Positions 15,804-26,654 of a stretch of 64,000 nt of DNA are shown piece after piece; the first letter of the stretch is position 1, and every line of letters begins with the position of its first letter. The DNA lies in the NCBI GenBank assembly GCA_027621405.1, contig JAQCBT010000019.1, positions 1 through 64,000 of the forward strand. The letters are read 5' to 3'. A program made the position numbers and the translations under genes. Origin of the DNA: Pseudomonadota bacterium (GTDB taxonomy: Bacteria > Pseudomonadota > Gammaproteobacteria > Pseudomonadales > Pseudohongiellaceae). The notes under the pieces were generated by a model. The model saw only the letters and a list, made by a program, of their open reading frames with translations, was not told the DNA's origin and did no database searches.

Positions 15804-18629
15804 ATGACCGACTACAAGAGCACCTTAAACCTACCGCACACTGAGTTCCCCATGAAGGCGAATCTCGCGCAACGCGAGCCCGCCATGCTGGAACATTGGG
15901 ACAGCATCAAGCTGTATCAGAAAATTTGCGAGAAGAACGCGGGGCGACCGAAGTTTATTCTTCATGACGGGCCTCCCTACGCCAATGGTGAATTGCATCT
16001 CGGTCACGCCATCAATAAGGCGCTTAAGGACTTCGTCGTCAAGTCGCGGCAGATGACTGGCTTCGACGCACCCTATGTTCCGGGCTGGGATTGCCACGGT
16101 CTGCCTATTGAGCACAACGTGGAGAAGAAGAAAGGCAAGGCTGGCCAGAAGATCGGCTTCACTGAATTCCGCCAGGCCTGTCGCGACTATGCCATGAGCC
16201 AGGTCGATACCCAGCGCAAGGGTTTCATACGCCTGGGGGTGCTGGGCGATTGGGAGAATCCCTATCTCACCATGAATTTTCACACCGAAGCAGACATCGT
16301 TCGTGCGGTCGGACGTATCGTGGCCAATGGTCATATGGTCAAGGGCTACAAGCCCGTGTATTGGAGTGTGGTGGGGGCCTCGGCCCTGGCAGAGGCAGAA
16401 GTGGAATACAAGGACAAGCAGTCCTTTGCCATCGACGTCAGGTTTGCCGTGGCCAATTCGCAAGTATTCCTGGCGGCGTTCGAAGGTGTGGCTGCAGTAG
16501 ACCAGTCTCTGCCACTCTCCGTCGTTATCTGGACTACTACGCCCTGGACCCTGCCTTCAAACCAGGCAGTCTCCCTGAATGCCGAACTGGACTACGCGCT
16601 GGTAAAGTGTGATGTCGGCAAGGGCGAGGAGTTGATGCTTCTGGCCGCGGACATGGTGGAAGGTATCATGACTCGCTATCAGGCGAGCTCACACGAGGTG
16701 CTGGCAACTGCGAAGGGCCAGGCCTTCGAGAGGCAACTGCTACAGCATCCGTTCGAAGAGAAGCAGGTGCCGATTATTCTCGGTGATCACGTTACCACAG
16801 AAGCCGGTACCGGTGCGGTGCACACAGCGCCTGATCATGGTCTGGATGACTTCTTTGTTGGCAAGAAATACGACATAGGCACCCTGAACCTGGTGGATGA
16901 AAATGGCGTGTTTACTTCCGCTGCTGGTCAGTTCGCCGGGGACCATGTCTACAAGGTCGATGAGAAAATCATCGAGGTTATGGCGGCGAACGGCGCACTC
17001 GTAAAGCAGGACACCATTACCCATAGCTACGCACACTGCTGGCGCACCAAGACACCTCTTATTTATCGTGCCACGCCGCAGTGGTTCATCAGTATGACCG
17101 AAAATGGCTTGCTGGATGGCGCGCTCAAGGCCATCAAGGGAGTCAAGTTTATTCCCGACTGGGGCGAAGCGCGTATCGAGTTGATGCTCAAGGGTAGTCC
17201 GGACTGGTGTGTTTCCCGGCAGCGAACCTGGGGTGTTCCCATAACGCTGTTCGTGCATAAGGAAACCCAGCAATTGCACCCTCGTACCAATGAACTGTTC
17301 GAAGAAGTGGCCAAGCGCATCGAGGAGAAGGGCATCGACGCCTGGTTCGAACTCGAGGCTGAAGAACTGCTGGGTGCCGATGCGTCTGATTACGAGAAAG
17401 TCAGCGACACGCTGGATGTGTGGTTTGATTCCGGCGTCACCCATTTCTCAGTGTTGCAGAGAAGGGAAGAACTGCAATACCCCGCAGACCTGTATCTCGA
17501 GGGCTCGGACCAGCACCGTGGCTGGTTCAATTCATCATTAAAGACGGCGATCGCCATGAATGGCAGCGCACCCTACAAGGAACTGCTCACCCACGGTTTC
17601 TTCGTCGACGGTGAAGGCCGCAAGATGTCCAAGTCACTCGGTAACACCGTTGCGCCCGCGAAGATCTACCAGCAATACGGGGCCGATATCCTGCGGCTGT
17701 GGGTCGCCGCCACCGACTATCGTGGCGAGATGACGGTTTCCGACGAGATCTTCAATCGCGTCGCCGATTCGTATCGCCGTATTCGCAACACGGCTCGTTT
17801 CATGCTGTCCAACCTCAACGGTTTCGATCCCGAACATGCGGTGCCCGCAGATGAGATGCTGGCCCTGGATTACTGGATAGTAAGACAATGCCAATTGTTG
17901 CGAAATGAAATCGTGGGTCACTATCACGAGTACAACTTCCTCAATGTCTACCAGCGCATTCATAACTTCTGTGTGATCGAACTCGGTGGTTTCTATCTCG
18001 ATGTCATCAAGGACCGTCAGTATACGACCGCGACCGAGAGTCTGGCGCGGCGTTCGACCCAGACAGCGCTCTACCATGTCGTGGAATTGCTGAGCCGGAT
18101 GATCGCGCCGATCCTGAGCTTCACCGCGGATGAGATCTTCAAGGAGATTCCTGGTCAACGAGCGCAGTCTGTATTCCTTACTGACATGAGCGATGGTATT
18201 GCGGATCTGCCGGAATCAGCAGAGTTTTCCGATGGCTTCTGGGAAAAGGTGATGGCGGTCAAGACGGCTGTGAACAGGGAATTGGAAAGCAAGCGTGCCG
18301 AGAAGCTGATCGGCTCCGGTTTGAGTGCCGAGGTCGACCTGTATTGCGATACAGGGCTCATGGAAACCCTGCAGCGACTGGGCGAGGAACTGCGCTTCGT
18401 GCTCATAGTTTCCCGTGCCACCCTGAATCCACTGGAGCAGGCGCCTGCGGTGGCAGCTACCACGGATCTTGGAGGTCTCTCATTGCAGGTGTCCGCCTCT
18501 ACCCATGAGAAGTGTGAGCGTTGCTGGCATCATCGTGAAGATGTGGGTCAGGATGCTGCGCATCCGACACTTTGTGCACGCTGTGTAACGAACATCGAGG
18601 GCGAAGGTGAACAACGGCAGTTCGCCTGA
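15804..18629 (+). CDS. ileS: Isoleucyl-tRNA synthetase
   Basis: A 941-residue class I synthetase, the usual bacterial length. The HxGH signature is in [12 protein letters not shown] (residues 59-69) and the KMSKS loop is in [10 protein letters not shown]. The C-terminus keeps the zinc finger of CERCWHH and LCARC. The editing (CP1) domain lies between, with [12 protein letters not shown]. It charges tRNA-Ile in the cytoplasm. The frame extends five codons to a TTG, but ATG at 15804 gives the standard N-terminus [11 protein letters not shown]. The lspA gene that normally follows ileS is missing: fkpB begins 34 bases after the stop. Confidence 0.97.
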   Translation: MTDYKSTLNLPHTEFPMKANLAQREPAMLEHWDSIKLYQKICEKNAGRPKFILHDGPPYANGELHLGHAINKALKDFVVKSRQMTGFDAPYVPGWDCHGLPIEHNVEKKKGKAGQKIGFTEFRQACRDYAMSQVDTQRKGFIRLGVLGDWENPYLTMNFHTEADIVRAVGRIVANGHMVKGYKPVYWSVVGASALAEAEVEYKDKQSFAIDVRFAVANSQVFLAAFEGVAAVDQSLPLSVVIWTTTPWTLPSNQAVSLNAELDYALVKCDVGKGEELMLLAADMVEGIMTRYQASSHEVLATAKGQAFERQLLQHPFEEKQVPIILGDHVTTEAGTGAVHTAPDHGLDDFFVGKKYDIGTLNLVDENGVFTSAAGQFAGDHVYKVDEKIIEVMAANGALVKQDTITHSYAHCWRTKTPLIYRATPQWFISMTENGLLDGALKAIKGVKFIPDWGEARIELMLKGSPDWCVSRQRTWGVPITLFVHKETQQLHPRTNELFEEVAKRIEEKGIDAWFELEAEELLGADASDYEKVSDTLDVWFDSGVTHFSVLQRREELQYPADLYLEGSDQHRGWFNSSLKTAIAMNGSAPYKELLTHGFFVDGEGRKMSKSLGNTVAPAKIYQQYGADILRLWVAATDYRGEMTVSDEIFNRVADSYRRIRNTARFMLSNLNGFDPEHAVPADEMLALDYWIVRQCQLLRNEIVGHYHEYNFLNVYQRIHNFCVIELGGFYLDVIKDRQYTTATESLARRSTQTALYHVVELLSRMIAPILSFTADEIFKEIPGQRAQSVFLTDMSDGIADLPESAEFSDGFWEKVMAVKTAVNRELESKRAEKLIGSGLSAEVDLYCDTGLMETLQRLGEELRFVLIVSRATLNPLEQAPAVAATTDLGGLSLQVSASTHEKCERCWHHREDVGQDAAHPTLCARCVTNIEGEGEQRQFA

Positions 18630-18663
18630 TGTCTGAGCTATCCAGTGCAAGCGGAATGAAGAA

Positions 18664-19158
18664 TTGAACAAGGTTTCAGGTCTCTCTATAGAGCAGGGCT
18701 CTCTCGTAGAGCTGCATTTCTCATTGGCCCTGGAGTCAGGAGAGGTCATTGATTCCAATTTTTCCGGAAAGCCGGCTCGCTTTCGGATAGGAGATGGCAA
18801 TGTTCTGCCAGGGTTCGAGGAAACTCTGCTGGGCCTCGCGGCTGGGATAGAAATTGAGAAGTTGATTCCTGCTGAACGGGCATTTGGGCCGGTTAACCCC
18901 AATAACAGGCAGAGCTTTCCGATAGCCAGATTCCAGCATCTGTTCGAAGATGATCTGATTCCGACCGAGATTGGCAGCGTCGTATCGTTCCGGGATCCGG
19001 GTGGCGGCGAACTGCCGGGAGTGGTAGCCAGCATCGACGAGCATCAGGTAGTCGTGGATTTCAATCACCCGCTGGCGGGAAAGAATATAGTCTTTCGTGC
19101 GCAAATACTCTCTGTGGTAGCCGCCGATACAGAGGCCGTGAGTATTAAATTATCGTGA
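18664..19158 (+). CDS. fkpB: FKBP-type peptidyl-prolyl isomerase (SlpA/FkpB)
   Basis: A 164-residue cytoplasmic FKBP-type prolyl isomerase of the SlyD/SlpA type. It has the opening strand [20 protein letters not shown], the [11 protein letters not shown] active-site helix and the signature DFNHPLAGK that ends the inserted chaperone flap. It starts with TTG at 18664; no ATG is in frame nearby. An ATGAAGAATTGA stretch just before could serve as the ribosome site (GGAATGAAGAA). It lies between ileS and ispH, as in E. coli, but without lspA. Confidence 0.9.
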   Translation: MNKVSGLSIEQGSLVELHFSLALESGEVIDSNFSGKPARFRIGDGNVLPGFEETLLGLAAGIEIEKLIPAERAFGPVNPNNRQSFPIARFQHLFEDDLIPTEIGSVVSFRDPGGGELPGVVASIDEHQVVVDFNHPLAGKNIVFRAQILSVVAADTEAVSIKLS

Positions 19159-19168
19159 GAATGAATTT

Positions 19169-20149
19169 GTGACCGTCGCTGAATCACCAATAAGCCCCAG
19201 TATTCGAATGGCCAATCCCCGTGGATTCTGCGCCGGTGTGGATCGTGCCATCGAAATCGTTGAGCGTGCACTGGATATGTTCGGTGCGCCGGTGTATGTC
19301 CGTCATGAAGTTGTGCATAACAAATATGTTGTGGATACCCTGCGCAACAGAGGCGCCATATTTGTGGATGAACTCGAGGAAATCCCGGCCACCGATGCCA
19401 AGGGCCGAAACTCTATCGTGATCTTCAGCGCTCATGGAGTCTCGCAGATGGTCAAACAGGAGGCCGAAGACAAGCAGTTCAAGGTGTTCGATGCTACCTG
19501 TCCCCTGGTAACCAAGGTGCACCTGGAAGTCGTGAAATTCAGCCTGGCTGGACGAGAATGCGTATTGATCGGCCACCAGAATCATCCCGAGGTGGAAGGA
19601 ACCATGGGTCAGTATGATTCGAGCCGGGGTGGCAGCATCTATCTGGTTGAGTCGGTAGACGATGTTGCGCGGCTGGAGGTGAAGAATCCCGATAGCCTGT
19701 CCTATGTCACCCAGACCACCCTGTCTATGGATGACACGTCCAAGGTGATCGATGCGCTGCGAAAGAAGTTTCCACGCATCAAGGGCCCGCGCAAGAAAGA
19801 CATTTGTTATGCGACCCAGAATCGACAGGACGCGGTCAAGCAACTGGCCCTAGAATGCGATCTGCTGTTGGTAGTGGGTTCGCCGAACAGTTCCAACTCC
19901 AATCGACTGCGGGAACTGGCTGAGCGCCTGGGCTGTGAATCACATCTGCTGGACCATGTGGATGACCTCGACGTAGCGTGGTTAGTGGGCAAGAAACATA
20001 TCGGTATCACCGCCGGTGCTTCCGCGCCAGAGATCCTCGTTGAACAGGTCGTGAAAAGACTGCAGGAGATATGTGGGAGCTCTTCAGATGAAGTGCCCGG
20101 GGTCGAGGAAAATATTCTTTTCAGCCTGCCGCGGGAACTGCGTGCCTAG
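19169..20149 (+). CDS. ispH: 4-hydroxy-3-methylbut-2-enyl diphosphate reductase
   Basis: A 326-residue iron-sulfur enzyme making IPP and DMAPP in the last step of the MEP pathway. The three cluster cysteines are visible: Cys21 ([12 protein letters not shown]), Cys111 (DATCPLVTK) and the Cys of [10 protein letters not shown]. The catalytic region [13 protein letters not shown] and the AHG motif are also present. It starts with GTG at 19169, 10 bases after fkpB. The window also holds ispG (51932), the preceding enzyme of the pathway. Confidence 0.96.
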   Translation: MTVAESPISPSIRMANPRGFCAGVDRAIEIVERALDMFGAPVYVRHEVVHNKYVVDTLRNRGAIFVDELEEIPATDAKGRNSIVIFSAHGVSQMVKQEAEDKQFKVFDATCPLVTKVHLEVVKFSLAGRECVLIGHQNHPEVEGTMGQYDSSRGGSIYLVESVDDVARLEVKNPDSLSYVTQTTLSMDDTSKVIDALRKKFPRIKGPRKKDICYATQNRQDAVKQLALECDLLLVVGSPNSSNSNRLRELAERLGCESHLLDHVDDLDVAWLVGKKHIGITAGASAPEILVEQVVKRLQEICGSSSDEVPGVEENILFSLPRELRA

Positions 20150-20186
20150 TCACAGCGCATCCCGCGTGCTTTAGCTCAGCAATAGA

Positions 20187-22952
20187 TTACAACTTGCCGA
20201 GCTGCTGTAATTTCTCCTGCAGGGCGTTCAAGGCTGCAGTCATTTCCTGTTCCTTGGCCCGTTCCTTCTCTACTACTTCGGCGGGTGCATTGTCCACGAA
20301 CTTGCTGTTACCGAGCTTTGCACTAACAGACTTCAGGCTTCCCTGAAGCTTGTTAATTTCTTTCTCCAGTCGAGCCTGTTCGGCAGCAACATCGATCAGT
20401 CCGGCGAGCGGCACCAACACCTCCACCGAGCCGTATAAACCAGTGGCAGAAGCGGGTGCCTCTACGTTCGCCTCCAGCCAATCGATACTCTCCAGCTTCG
20501 CCAGTTTTTGCAGATAGGGCCGATAGCTTTCCAGTCTTTGTTGGTCAGATGGCTCGCCACCGCGCAGGTGTACCGTAATTGCCTTGCCGGGTGAGATATC
20601 CATCTCACCACGGATGTTGCGGATTGCGACGATAATCCCCTGCAGCCAGGCGATGTGATCTTCAGCTTCTGGATCAGACCTAGAGGCTTCATACACCGGA
20701 TATGGCTGCAGCATGATGCTGTCACCCTTGATCTCCAGCATGGGCGCCAGCTTCTGCCAGACCTCCTCGGTAATGTAGGGCATGAACGGGTGCAGCAGGC
20801 GCAGGCTCTGTTCCAGAACAGACAGCAAGACGAGGCGAGTGGCCTGGGCTTTCTCCGGCTGGTTTTCTTCGTCCCACAGAATCGGCTTGGACAGTTCCAC
20901 ATACCAGTCACAGTATTCATTCCAGATGAATTCGTGCAGGGTCTGGGACACAAGATCGAAGCGGAAATTCTCCATGGACTCTGCCACAGCCTTTGTCGTC
21001 TGTTGCAGGCGACTGATGATCCAGCGGTCCGCTACTGAATACTGTGCCTCATCCACACTGGTGCTGATGTCTGCATTTTCGCAATTCATCATCACGTAAC
21101 GGGCAGCATTCCAGATCTTGTTGCAGAAATTTCGGAAACCTTCCATGCGCCCGATGTCGAACTTGATGTCGCGACCGGTTGAGGCGAGAGAGTAGTAAGT
21201 GTAGCGCAGGGCGTCGGTGCCATAGCCGACGATGCCGTCGGGAAAGGATTCCCGGGTGCGCTTGGCAATCTCTTCCTTGATATGGGTCTGCATCATGTCG
21301 GCGGTGCGCTTCTCCACCAGGTCTTCCAGGCTGATGCCGTCGATGAGATCGATCGGGTCGAGTATGTTGCCCTTGGACTTGGACATCTTCTGACCATGCT
21401 CATCGCGTACGAGACCCGTGATGTAGACTTTCTTGAAGGGGATCTCGCCGGTGAATTTCAGGGTCAGCATGATCATGCGGGCAACCCAGAAGAAGATGAT
21501 GTCGAAGCCGGTGACCAAAACATCTGTCGGATGGAACTTGTTGAAATACTCGAGATCGTCAGGCCAGCCCAAGGTTGAAAAAGTCCACAGTCCGGAGGAG
21601 AACCAGGTGTCCAGCACGTCCTCGTCCTGTCTCAGGGAGACGGATTCATGCAGTTTGTGTTTCGCTCTCACTTCCTCTTCACTGTGCCCGACATAGACAT
21701 TGTCGTCTTCGTCATACCAGGCAGGGATGCGGTGCCCCCACCAGAGCTGACGGCTGATGCACCAGTCCTGGATGTTGCGCATCCAGGAGAAGTAGGTGTT
21801 CTCCCAGTTCTTGGGAACGAACTCGATATCGCCATCCTCAACTGCCTTGATGGCCGGGTCGGCCAGTGACTGCACTGCCACGTACCACTGGTGAGTGAGA
21901 TAAGGCTCGATTACGACACCCGAGCGGTCCCCGCGAGGCACTTTTAATTTATGGGGTTCGGTCTTGGCCAGCAGCCCGGCGGCGTCCATGTCGGCGACTA
22001 TGCGCTTGCGAGCTTCAAAGCGATCGAGTCCGCGATAGGCAGCGGGCGCCTCATCATTGATGCTGGCGTCATTGGTAAGGATGTTGATCATCTCCAGGTT
22101 GTGACGCTTGCCCATCTCGTAGTCATTAAAATCATGGGCAGGAGTAATCTTCACGCAGCCTGTGCCGAACTCGGGGTCAACATAGTCATCGGCGATGATC
22201 TGTATCTTTCGATCACACAGGGGCAGGTCTATCATTTTGCCAATGAGGTGCTGATAACGTTCGTCATCCGGATGAACCGCAACGGCAGTATCGCCCAGCA
22301 TGGTTTCCGGTCTCGTAGTGGCGATCGTGAGGTGACCTTCGCCATCACTCAATGGGTAATCGAAGTGCCAGAGAAATCCATCCTCTTCTTCGGATATCAC
22401 TTCCAGGTCAGAGATCGCAGTGTGCAGTTGCGGGTCCCAGTTCACCAGACGATTGCCGCGATAGATCAGCCCTTCGTCGTAGAGGTCGATGAAGACCTTC
22501 TCTACTACAGCCGACAATTGCTCGTCCATGGTGAAGCGTTCCCTGGACCAGTCCAGAGAGGAACCCATGCGGCGCAGCTGTTGGGTGATGATGCCCCCGG
22601 ATTCTTCTTTCCATTCCCAGACTTTCTTGACGAATTCTTCCCGTCCCACTTCCTGGCGGCTGGTGCCGGCGGCATTGAGTTGGCGCTCGACTACCATCTG
22701 GGTGGCGATACCAGCATGATCCGTACCCACCTGCCACAGAGCCTGGCAGCCGGCCATTCGGTGATAGCGGGTCAGGGCGTCCATGATGGCGTGCTGGAAG
22801 CCGTGTCCCATGTGCAGTCGACCGGTGACGTTGGGTGGCGGAATAACGATACAGTAGGGTTTACCATCACCCTGGGGCGCGAAATAGCCACGCTCTTCCC
22901 AGGTCTTGTACCAGTGTTCTTCCAATTGCTTTGGCTGGTAGGTCTTTTCCAT
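20187..22952 (-). CDS. valS: Valyl-tRNA synthetase
   Basis: A 921-residue class I synthetase. The HxGH motif is in [15 protein letters not shown], the KMSKS loop in [10 protein letters not shown], and the editing domain holds [10 protein letters not shown]. The C-terminal 60 or so residues are a coiled-coil tRNA-binding arm rich in Glu, Lys and Leu. It is the last gene of pepA-holC-valS, the common gammaproteobacterial order, 107 bases after holC. It is convergent with ispH with 37 bases between. Confidence 0.97.
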   Translation of the reverse strand: MEKTYQPKQLEEHWYKTWEERGYFAPQGDGKPYCIVIPPPNVTGRLHMGHGFQHAIMDALTRYHRMAGCQALWQVGTDHAGIATQMVVERQLNAAGTSRQEVGREEFVKKVWEWKEESGGIITQQLRRMGSSLDWSRERFTMDEQLSAVVEKVFIDLYDEGLIYRGNRLVNWDPQLHTAISDLEVISEEEDGFLWHFDYPLSDGEGHLTIATTRPETMLGDTAVAVHPDDERYQHLIGKMIDLPLCDRKIQIIADDYVDPEFGTGCVKITPAHDFNDYEMGKRHNLEMINILTNDASINDEAPAAYRGLDRFEARKRIVADMDAAGLLAKTEPHKLKVPRGDRSGVVIEPYLTHQWYVAVQSLADPAIKAVEDGDIEFVPKNWENTYFSWMRNIQDWCISRQLWWGHRIPAWYDEDDNVYVGHSEEEVRAKHKLHESVSLRQDEDVLDTWFSSGLWTFSTLGWPDDLEYFNKFHPTDVLVTGFDIIFFWVARMIMLTLKFTGEIPFKKVYITGLVRDEHGQKMSKSKGNILDPIDLIDGISLEDLVEKRTADMMQTHIKEEIAKRTRESFPDGIVGYGTDALRYTYYSLASTGRDIKFDIGRMEGFRNFCNKIWNAARYVMMNCENADISTSVDEAQYSVADRWIISRLQQTTKAVAESMENFRFDLVSQTLHEFIWNEYCDWYVELSKPILWDEENQPEKAQATRLVLLSVLEQSLRLLHPFMPYITEEVWQKLAPMLEIKGDSIMLQPYPVYEASRSDPEAEDHIAWLQGIIVAIRNIRGEMDISPGKAITVHLRGGEPSDQQRLESYRPYLQKLAKLESIDWLEANVEAPASATGLYGSVEVLVPLAGLIDVAAEQARLEKEINKLQGSLKSVSAKLGNSKFVDNAPAEVVEKERAKEQEMTAALNALQEKLQQLGKL

Positions 22953-23059
22953 GGAACTTGCTTAACTCTTGCGATTTTTCGATGGTTTAAAAAAGGCGCA
23001 AGTATACATGAAGGCGGCCAGTCATGGTGGATTCCATCGTGACCTGCAGCGGCGCCTGA

Positions 23060-23500
23060 TCAGAGTTTATGGGTTTCCAGCGCGTAGCCGAGGTTCTGGT
23101 AGCTTCTGTAGCTGACTCGACCGGCCGCCAGGATTTCGGGGTCGGCGCTGAGGATCTCGTTGATCTTCTGGAACTTGTCCGGCTCGACGCAGGGTTCGGA
23201 ACTTAGGTTGATGAGGATATCCAGGCCTGTAGCATCCTGAGTGCTGGTGCCTACAAGGACTGCCGGTGTTCCTGCATGCTGGATATTACTGTCCCTGTCG
23301 GTTGCCAGACCGTGAGGCAGGAAGCTGGAGGGACGGTATTCCCACAGCAGCGAATCCAGTTGCCGTGCGGCATCGTCGTGTTCCACCTGCAGGAATACAC
23401 TGTGACCCAGTCCTGCTGCCTTTTCTGCAAGGCGGCAGGCGAATTGCCAGCGGCTCTGTTCGTCTTCGCTGCTGAGTGTGTAGAAATTTACCTGCGTCAT
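23060..23500 (-). CDS. holC: DNA polymerase III chi subunit
   Basis: A 146-residue protein of the HolC family. The typical pattern is seen: a short opening strand (TQVNFYTL), a Rossmann-like core with LLWEYRPSSFLPHGL, and a later DILINLSSE strand. Chi links the clamp loader to single-strand binding protein. Its ATG overlaps the pepA stop by one base (TGATG), so it is translationally coupled, and valS follows. The position between pepA and valS supports the call strongly. Confidence 0.93.
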   Translation of the reverse strand: MTQVNFYTLSSEDEQSRWQFACRLAEKAAGLGHSVFLQVEHDDAARQLDSLLWEYRPSSFLPHGLATDRDSNIQHAGTPAVLVGTSTQDATGLDILINLSSEPCVEPDKFQKINEILSADPEILAAGRVSYRSYQNLGYALETHKL

Positions 23501-24987
23501 CAGGCCTTCTGGCGCTTCAGGTATTCCATCAACATGCTGACGGGGCGGCCGGTGGCTCCCTTGCTATTACCGGAATTCCAGGCACTGCCTGCGATGTCCA
23601 GGTGGGCCCATTTCTGTTTCTCCGTGAAGCGGGATAGGAAGCAGGCAGCGGTAATCGTGCCTCCCTTGGGGCCTCCGATATTGGCGATATCAGCGAAGTT
23701 ACTGTTCAGCAGGCTCTGGTAGTCATCCCACATCGGCAGTGGCCAGCCGCGATCCAGGGCATGCTCGCCGCACTCCAGCAATGTTTCCGACAGCTTGTCA
23801 TTGTTGCTCAGGATGGCTGTGGCGAAGGAACCAAAAGTGGCTACTGCTGCCCCGGTGAGTGTTGCGATGTCGATCACGGAGCGTGGTTTGAAACGTTCAA
23901 CATAGGTGAGCGCATCACATAGGACCAGTCTGCCTTCCGCATCCGTATTCAGAATCTCGATGGTCTTGCCGGACATGCTGGTGACGATGTCGCCGGGTTT
24001 GGTGGCCTTGCTACCTGGCATATTTTCGGCGGCTGCCACGACTCCTACCACATTGATTGGCAGTTTCAGGCTCGCCACGCCGCCCATTACGGCGACCACA
24101 CTGGCCGCACCGCACATGTCGAACTTCATCTCGTCCATGGCGAGGCCCGGCTTGATACTGATGCCGCCAGTATCGAAGGTAATGCCTTTACCCACCAGGG
24201 CGTAGGGACGGCTGTCATTGGGCGCCCCCTTGTATTGCATCACGATGAGCTTGGCTTCCTGGGCGGAACCCGCAGAGACAGAGAGCAAGGAGCCCATGCC
24301 CAGCCTGGACATCTGCTTCTCGGAAAGAATCTGGGTAGTGATGCTCTTGTGGTGTGTCGCCAGGCGCTGGGCCTCATTGGCCAGGAACGTCGGCGTGCAA
24401 ACGTTACCCGGCAGGTTACCCAACTGCTTTGCGGTGTTAATGGCCTTGCCGACTTCCTGGCCGTATTTGAGACCGGCCTCAAGAGCCTTGCGCCCGGTTC
24501 CAGCGATGGCGGAAATGCTGACGCTGCGCAGGCTGGCAGGCTTGGGTTTCTTGCTCTTGGTGGTGCTGTAGCGATAGCACTGATCTTCTACGTTGCGGGA
24601 AAGCATGGAAGCGAGCCAGGCGCCGTCACGATCTTTTGCCTGCAGACTGGATACGGCGAAGTGAACACTGCTTGCCTCCAGCTTGCTTACCGCTTTGGCA
24701 GCTGCTTCGACAAGCTTGCCGACATTGAGCGCATCCAGTTTTTTCTTGTCGCCGGCACCGAGCAGCAGGATTCGCCGCGCCGAGACGCCATCCATACCGT
24801 ACAGCAGAGTGGTCTCGCCCAAATTGCCGGTGAAGTCACCAGCTTTGATGACCTTGCTAATGGTCTTGCCTGAAGCCGCGTCGATGCTCTTTGCTTCGTC
24901 GCTTAGTACGCCTTTGCTCCAGACTCCCACTACCAGGCAGTCTGTAGTGATCTTCTCAATGGCTCCGGATTTAACTGTGTACCTCAT
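23500..24987 (-). CDS. pepA: Leucyl aminopeptidase
   Basis: A 495-residue cytosolic M17 aminopeptidase. The signature NTDAEGRLVL and the metal-binding region GKGITFDTGGISIKPG are both present. It removes N-terminal residues from peptides, and in some bacteria PepA also binds DNA as an accessory factor. A good ribosome site (AAAGGAG) precedes the ATG. Divergent lptF-lptG, the usual neighbour in gammaproteobacteria, is absent here: a thioesterase gene lies upstream instead, beyond a 315-base gap. Confidence 0.96.
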   Translation of the reverse strand: MRYTVKSGAIEKITTDCLVVGVWSKGVLSDEAKSIDAASGKTISKVIKAGDFTGNLGETTLLYGMDGVSARRILLLGAGDKKKLDALNVGKLVEAAAKAVSKLEASSVHFAVSSLQAKDRDGAWLASMLSRNVEDQCYRYSTTKSKKPKPASLRSVSISAIAGTGRKALEAGLKYGQEVGKAINTAKQLGNLPGNVCTPTFLANEAQRLATHHKSITTQILSEKQMSRLGMGSLLSVSAGSAQEAKLIVMQYKGAPNDSRPYALVGKGITFDTGGISIKPGLAMDEMKFDMCGAASVVAVMGGVASLKLPINVVGVVAAAENMPGSKATKPGDIVTSMSGKTIEILNTDAEGRLVLCDALTYVERFKPRSVIDIATLTGAAVATFGSFATAILSNNDKLSETLLECGEHALDRGWPLPMWDDYQSLLNSNFADIANIGGPKGGTITAACFLSRFTEKQKWAHLDIAGSAWNSGNSKGATGRPVSMLMEYLKRQKA

Positions 24988-25302
24988 GGGACTGTCGGGC
25001 TCCTTTCTGGGTAAGTAGGGCTAAGGGTGGGCACTATCCCGGATAGGCTCCGGGTTAATTATTCGTGGCAAATAGTGCAAGCGACAATCCTAAAGTTATT
25101 CAATGGCTTAAGCAAGAAAGGCTGCTTTTCCGACCTGTCAATACTGTAAAAACCGGATTTTTTTTAATAAGATTCGCGCGAATTTCATGGGTCCTCATTG
25201 GAACTGAACGAAAGTTTCGTTGCGAGTGAACCAGTCCTGAAAATTGTTGTCTGATCTGTAAGGTTTGTCCTGGCCCGTCATCCAGATTTTGCAGGAGGAT
25301 TT
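24988..25302. other. Divergent regulatory region between pepA and the thioesterase gene
   Basis: 315 bases without a gene. It holds a perfect 12-bp palindrome ATTCGCGCGAAT (25172-25183) next to a run of T, and a 15-base palindrome AACGAAAGTTTCGTT (25207-25221). Both could bind a regulator of the thioesterase gene, which begins at 25303 after a strong AGGAGG ribosome site. No clear -10/-35 pair was found. Confidence 0.45.
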
Positions 25303-25746
25303 ATGCCCCGAGTTAAAGTTAGCAATCCAGAACAGTTTATCTATAGTATGGAGCGCAGCGTGGGCATAAGTGATCTCAATTATGCGAAACACCTGGATAG
25401 TGTGGCTATGGTCAATGTGCTGCACGAGGCCCGCCTGCAGTTTCTCGCCAGTCTCGGTTTCACCGAAGCCAATATCTTTGGCCTGGGCATGGTGATAACC
25501 GACATCGCTATTGATTTCCGGTCAGAATCGTTTGCGGGCGATCGCCTGATAATAGATGTGGGTGTCGATGACTTTAATCGTTATGGTTTTGACATCTGCA
25601 TGCAGATAACCAACAGCGCCCTGGATACGATCGTTTGTCAGGCCAAGTTCGGTGTCGTGTTCTTCGACTTCGACAAACACCAGATCGCAGAAGTGCCCGT
25701 GGCATTCATGACCCACCTCGGTCGTTTGCAGAATCGGGTTGCCTGA
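25303..25746 (+). CDS. Hotdog-fold acyl-CoA thioesterase
   Basis: A 147-residue protein of the 4HBT-like hotdog family. The active-site region reads DLNYAKHLDSVAMVNVLHEARLQFL, matching the family pattern 'D-x-N-x-x-x-H-L-D-x...-E-A-R'. A strand with ITDIAIDFRSESF follows, as in YbgC/FadM-like enzymes. Such enzymes hydrolyse acyl-CoA; the chain length is unknown. It has an ideal ribosome site, AGGAGG, 7 bases before ATG. The RDD-family gene converges from the other side, 59 bases past its stop. Confidence 0.82.
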   Translation: MPRVKVSNPEQFIYSMERSVGISDLNYAKHLDSVAMVNVLHEARLQFLASLGFTEANIFGLGMVITDIAIDFRSESFAGDRLIIDVGVDDFNRYGFDICMQITNSALDTIVCQAKFGVVFFDFDKHQIAEVPVAFMTHLGRLQNRVA

Positions 25747-25805
25747 TCCTCGGAAAACCGCCGAGCTCAGCGTCGCTGCCCTGCCACTAGATTACCCCGG
25801 TACTC

Positions 25806-26282
25806 CTAGAGCGGACGCTTTTCACGTGGTACCAGGACTACCCGGGTCTTGCAGATCCGATCATGCAGGGTGTCGCCATTGCTGTCTACGTAGAGCCACA
25901 AGTAGCCGATACCGAGGCAGAAGAAAGAGGGCCAGGCCGCCAGGAATCGCAACAGGGCCTGTCCCGGCTTAAGCAGCTTGCCATCCAGGTCCTCCAGGCG
26001 CATGCGCCAGGCGAGCATGCCCAGGGTCTGGCCACTGCGCATCCAGAAATACAGATAGAAACCCGAGCAACTCGCGACCATCATGGTGAACAGGATAAAG
26101 TCCTGCAGTGGGTCGGTTTGCACCCGCTCGTTGACGACCTGGTTACTGTCTGCGCCGAAGAAGGCGAGCACGATATAACCGAGCAGCATCCAGATGGCGG
26201 CTACCAGGAAGGAGTCGTAGAGGAGGGCGGCCAGGCGCCGGAACAGGCCGGCCCGTGGTAAAACTTCGGCTGTATCAGACAT
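25806..26282 (-). CDS. RDD-family membrane protein
   Basis: A 158-residue membrane protein with three to four hydrophobic segments. The pattern is that of the RDD family: GLFRRLAALLYDSFLV at the start (Arg and Asp conserved) and later GQTLGMLAWRMRLED and DTLHDRICKTRVV. The function of most RDD proteins is unknown; some have been linked to ion or osmotic homeostasis. It is divergent from cimA. Confidence 0.85.
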   Translation of the reverse strand: MSDTAEVLPRAGLFRRLAALLYDSFLVAAIWMLLGYIVLAFFGADSNQVVNERVQTDPLQDFILFTMMVASCSGFYLYFWMRSGQTLGMLAWRMRLEDLDGKLLKPGQALLRFLAAWPSFFCLGIGYLWLYVDSNGDTLHDRICKTRVVLVPREKRPL

Positions 26283-26654
26283 ATTCGTGTGTTAGCGATT
26301 CGGCTGCTGGATAAGGATTAAGGTCAGTGCTGGCCATGGATTTTCTTCACGAACATCCCAGGACGCACGAGATTCACCTGTCATGACTTGCCTCAGTCTC
26401 TCCGGTTCGCGGTGCGCGGGCAGTATATACTCTTAGGTAGACGGCACCAATGGGCTATGAGCGAGCAGCGTGGAAGATGCGCTGTACCCAGGGCCCTGAA
26501 TTTATTGGCTTTTATTTCCAAGTGGGTAAGAGTTTTTGTTAGAATGCCCGGCCCTCGGGTTCACGGTGCGCATCTGGCGAGTAATCGCTGGATTCTGGGC
26601 AACAGCGCACTTGAGTACAGCAAAATCAACCCGAGCCTGAACCAGGACAATCTC
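26283..26654. other. Divergent region between the RDD gene and cimA
   Basis: 372 bases. The cimA frame stays open through most of it, but there is no family-like sequence before residue 1 of the chosen start. It contains an extended -10 box (26537-26545) reading towards cimA and a TATACT at about 26425. I see no leader peptide rich in branched-chain codons. Confidence 0.4.
26537..26545 (+). promoter_or_regulatory. Extended -10 promoter of cimA
   Basis: TG-T-TAGAAT (TG at 26537-26538, TAGAAT at 26540-26545), followed by the GC-rich GCCCGGCC. The predicted start is near 26552, giving a leader of about 100 bases before cimA. Confidence 0.45.

Noticed and set aside
18583-18610. TGTAAC inside ileS
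   Set aside because: No CGTC at 16 bases and it is within a coding gene.
21951-23042. 363-codon plus-strand frame opposite valS
   Set aside because: Antisense to a certain synthetase gene; no family features or ribosome site.
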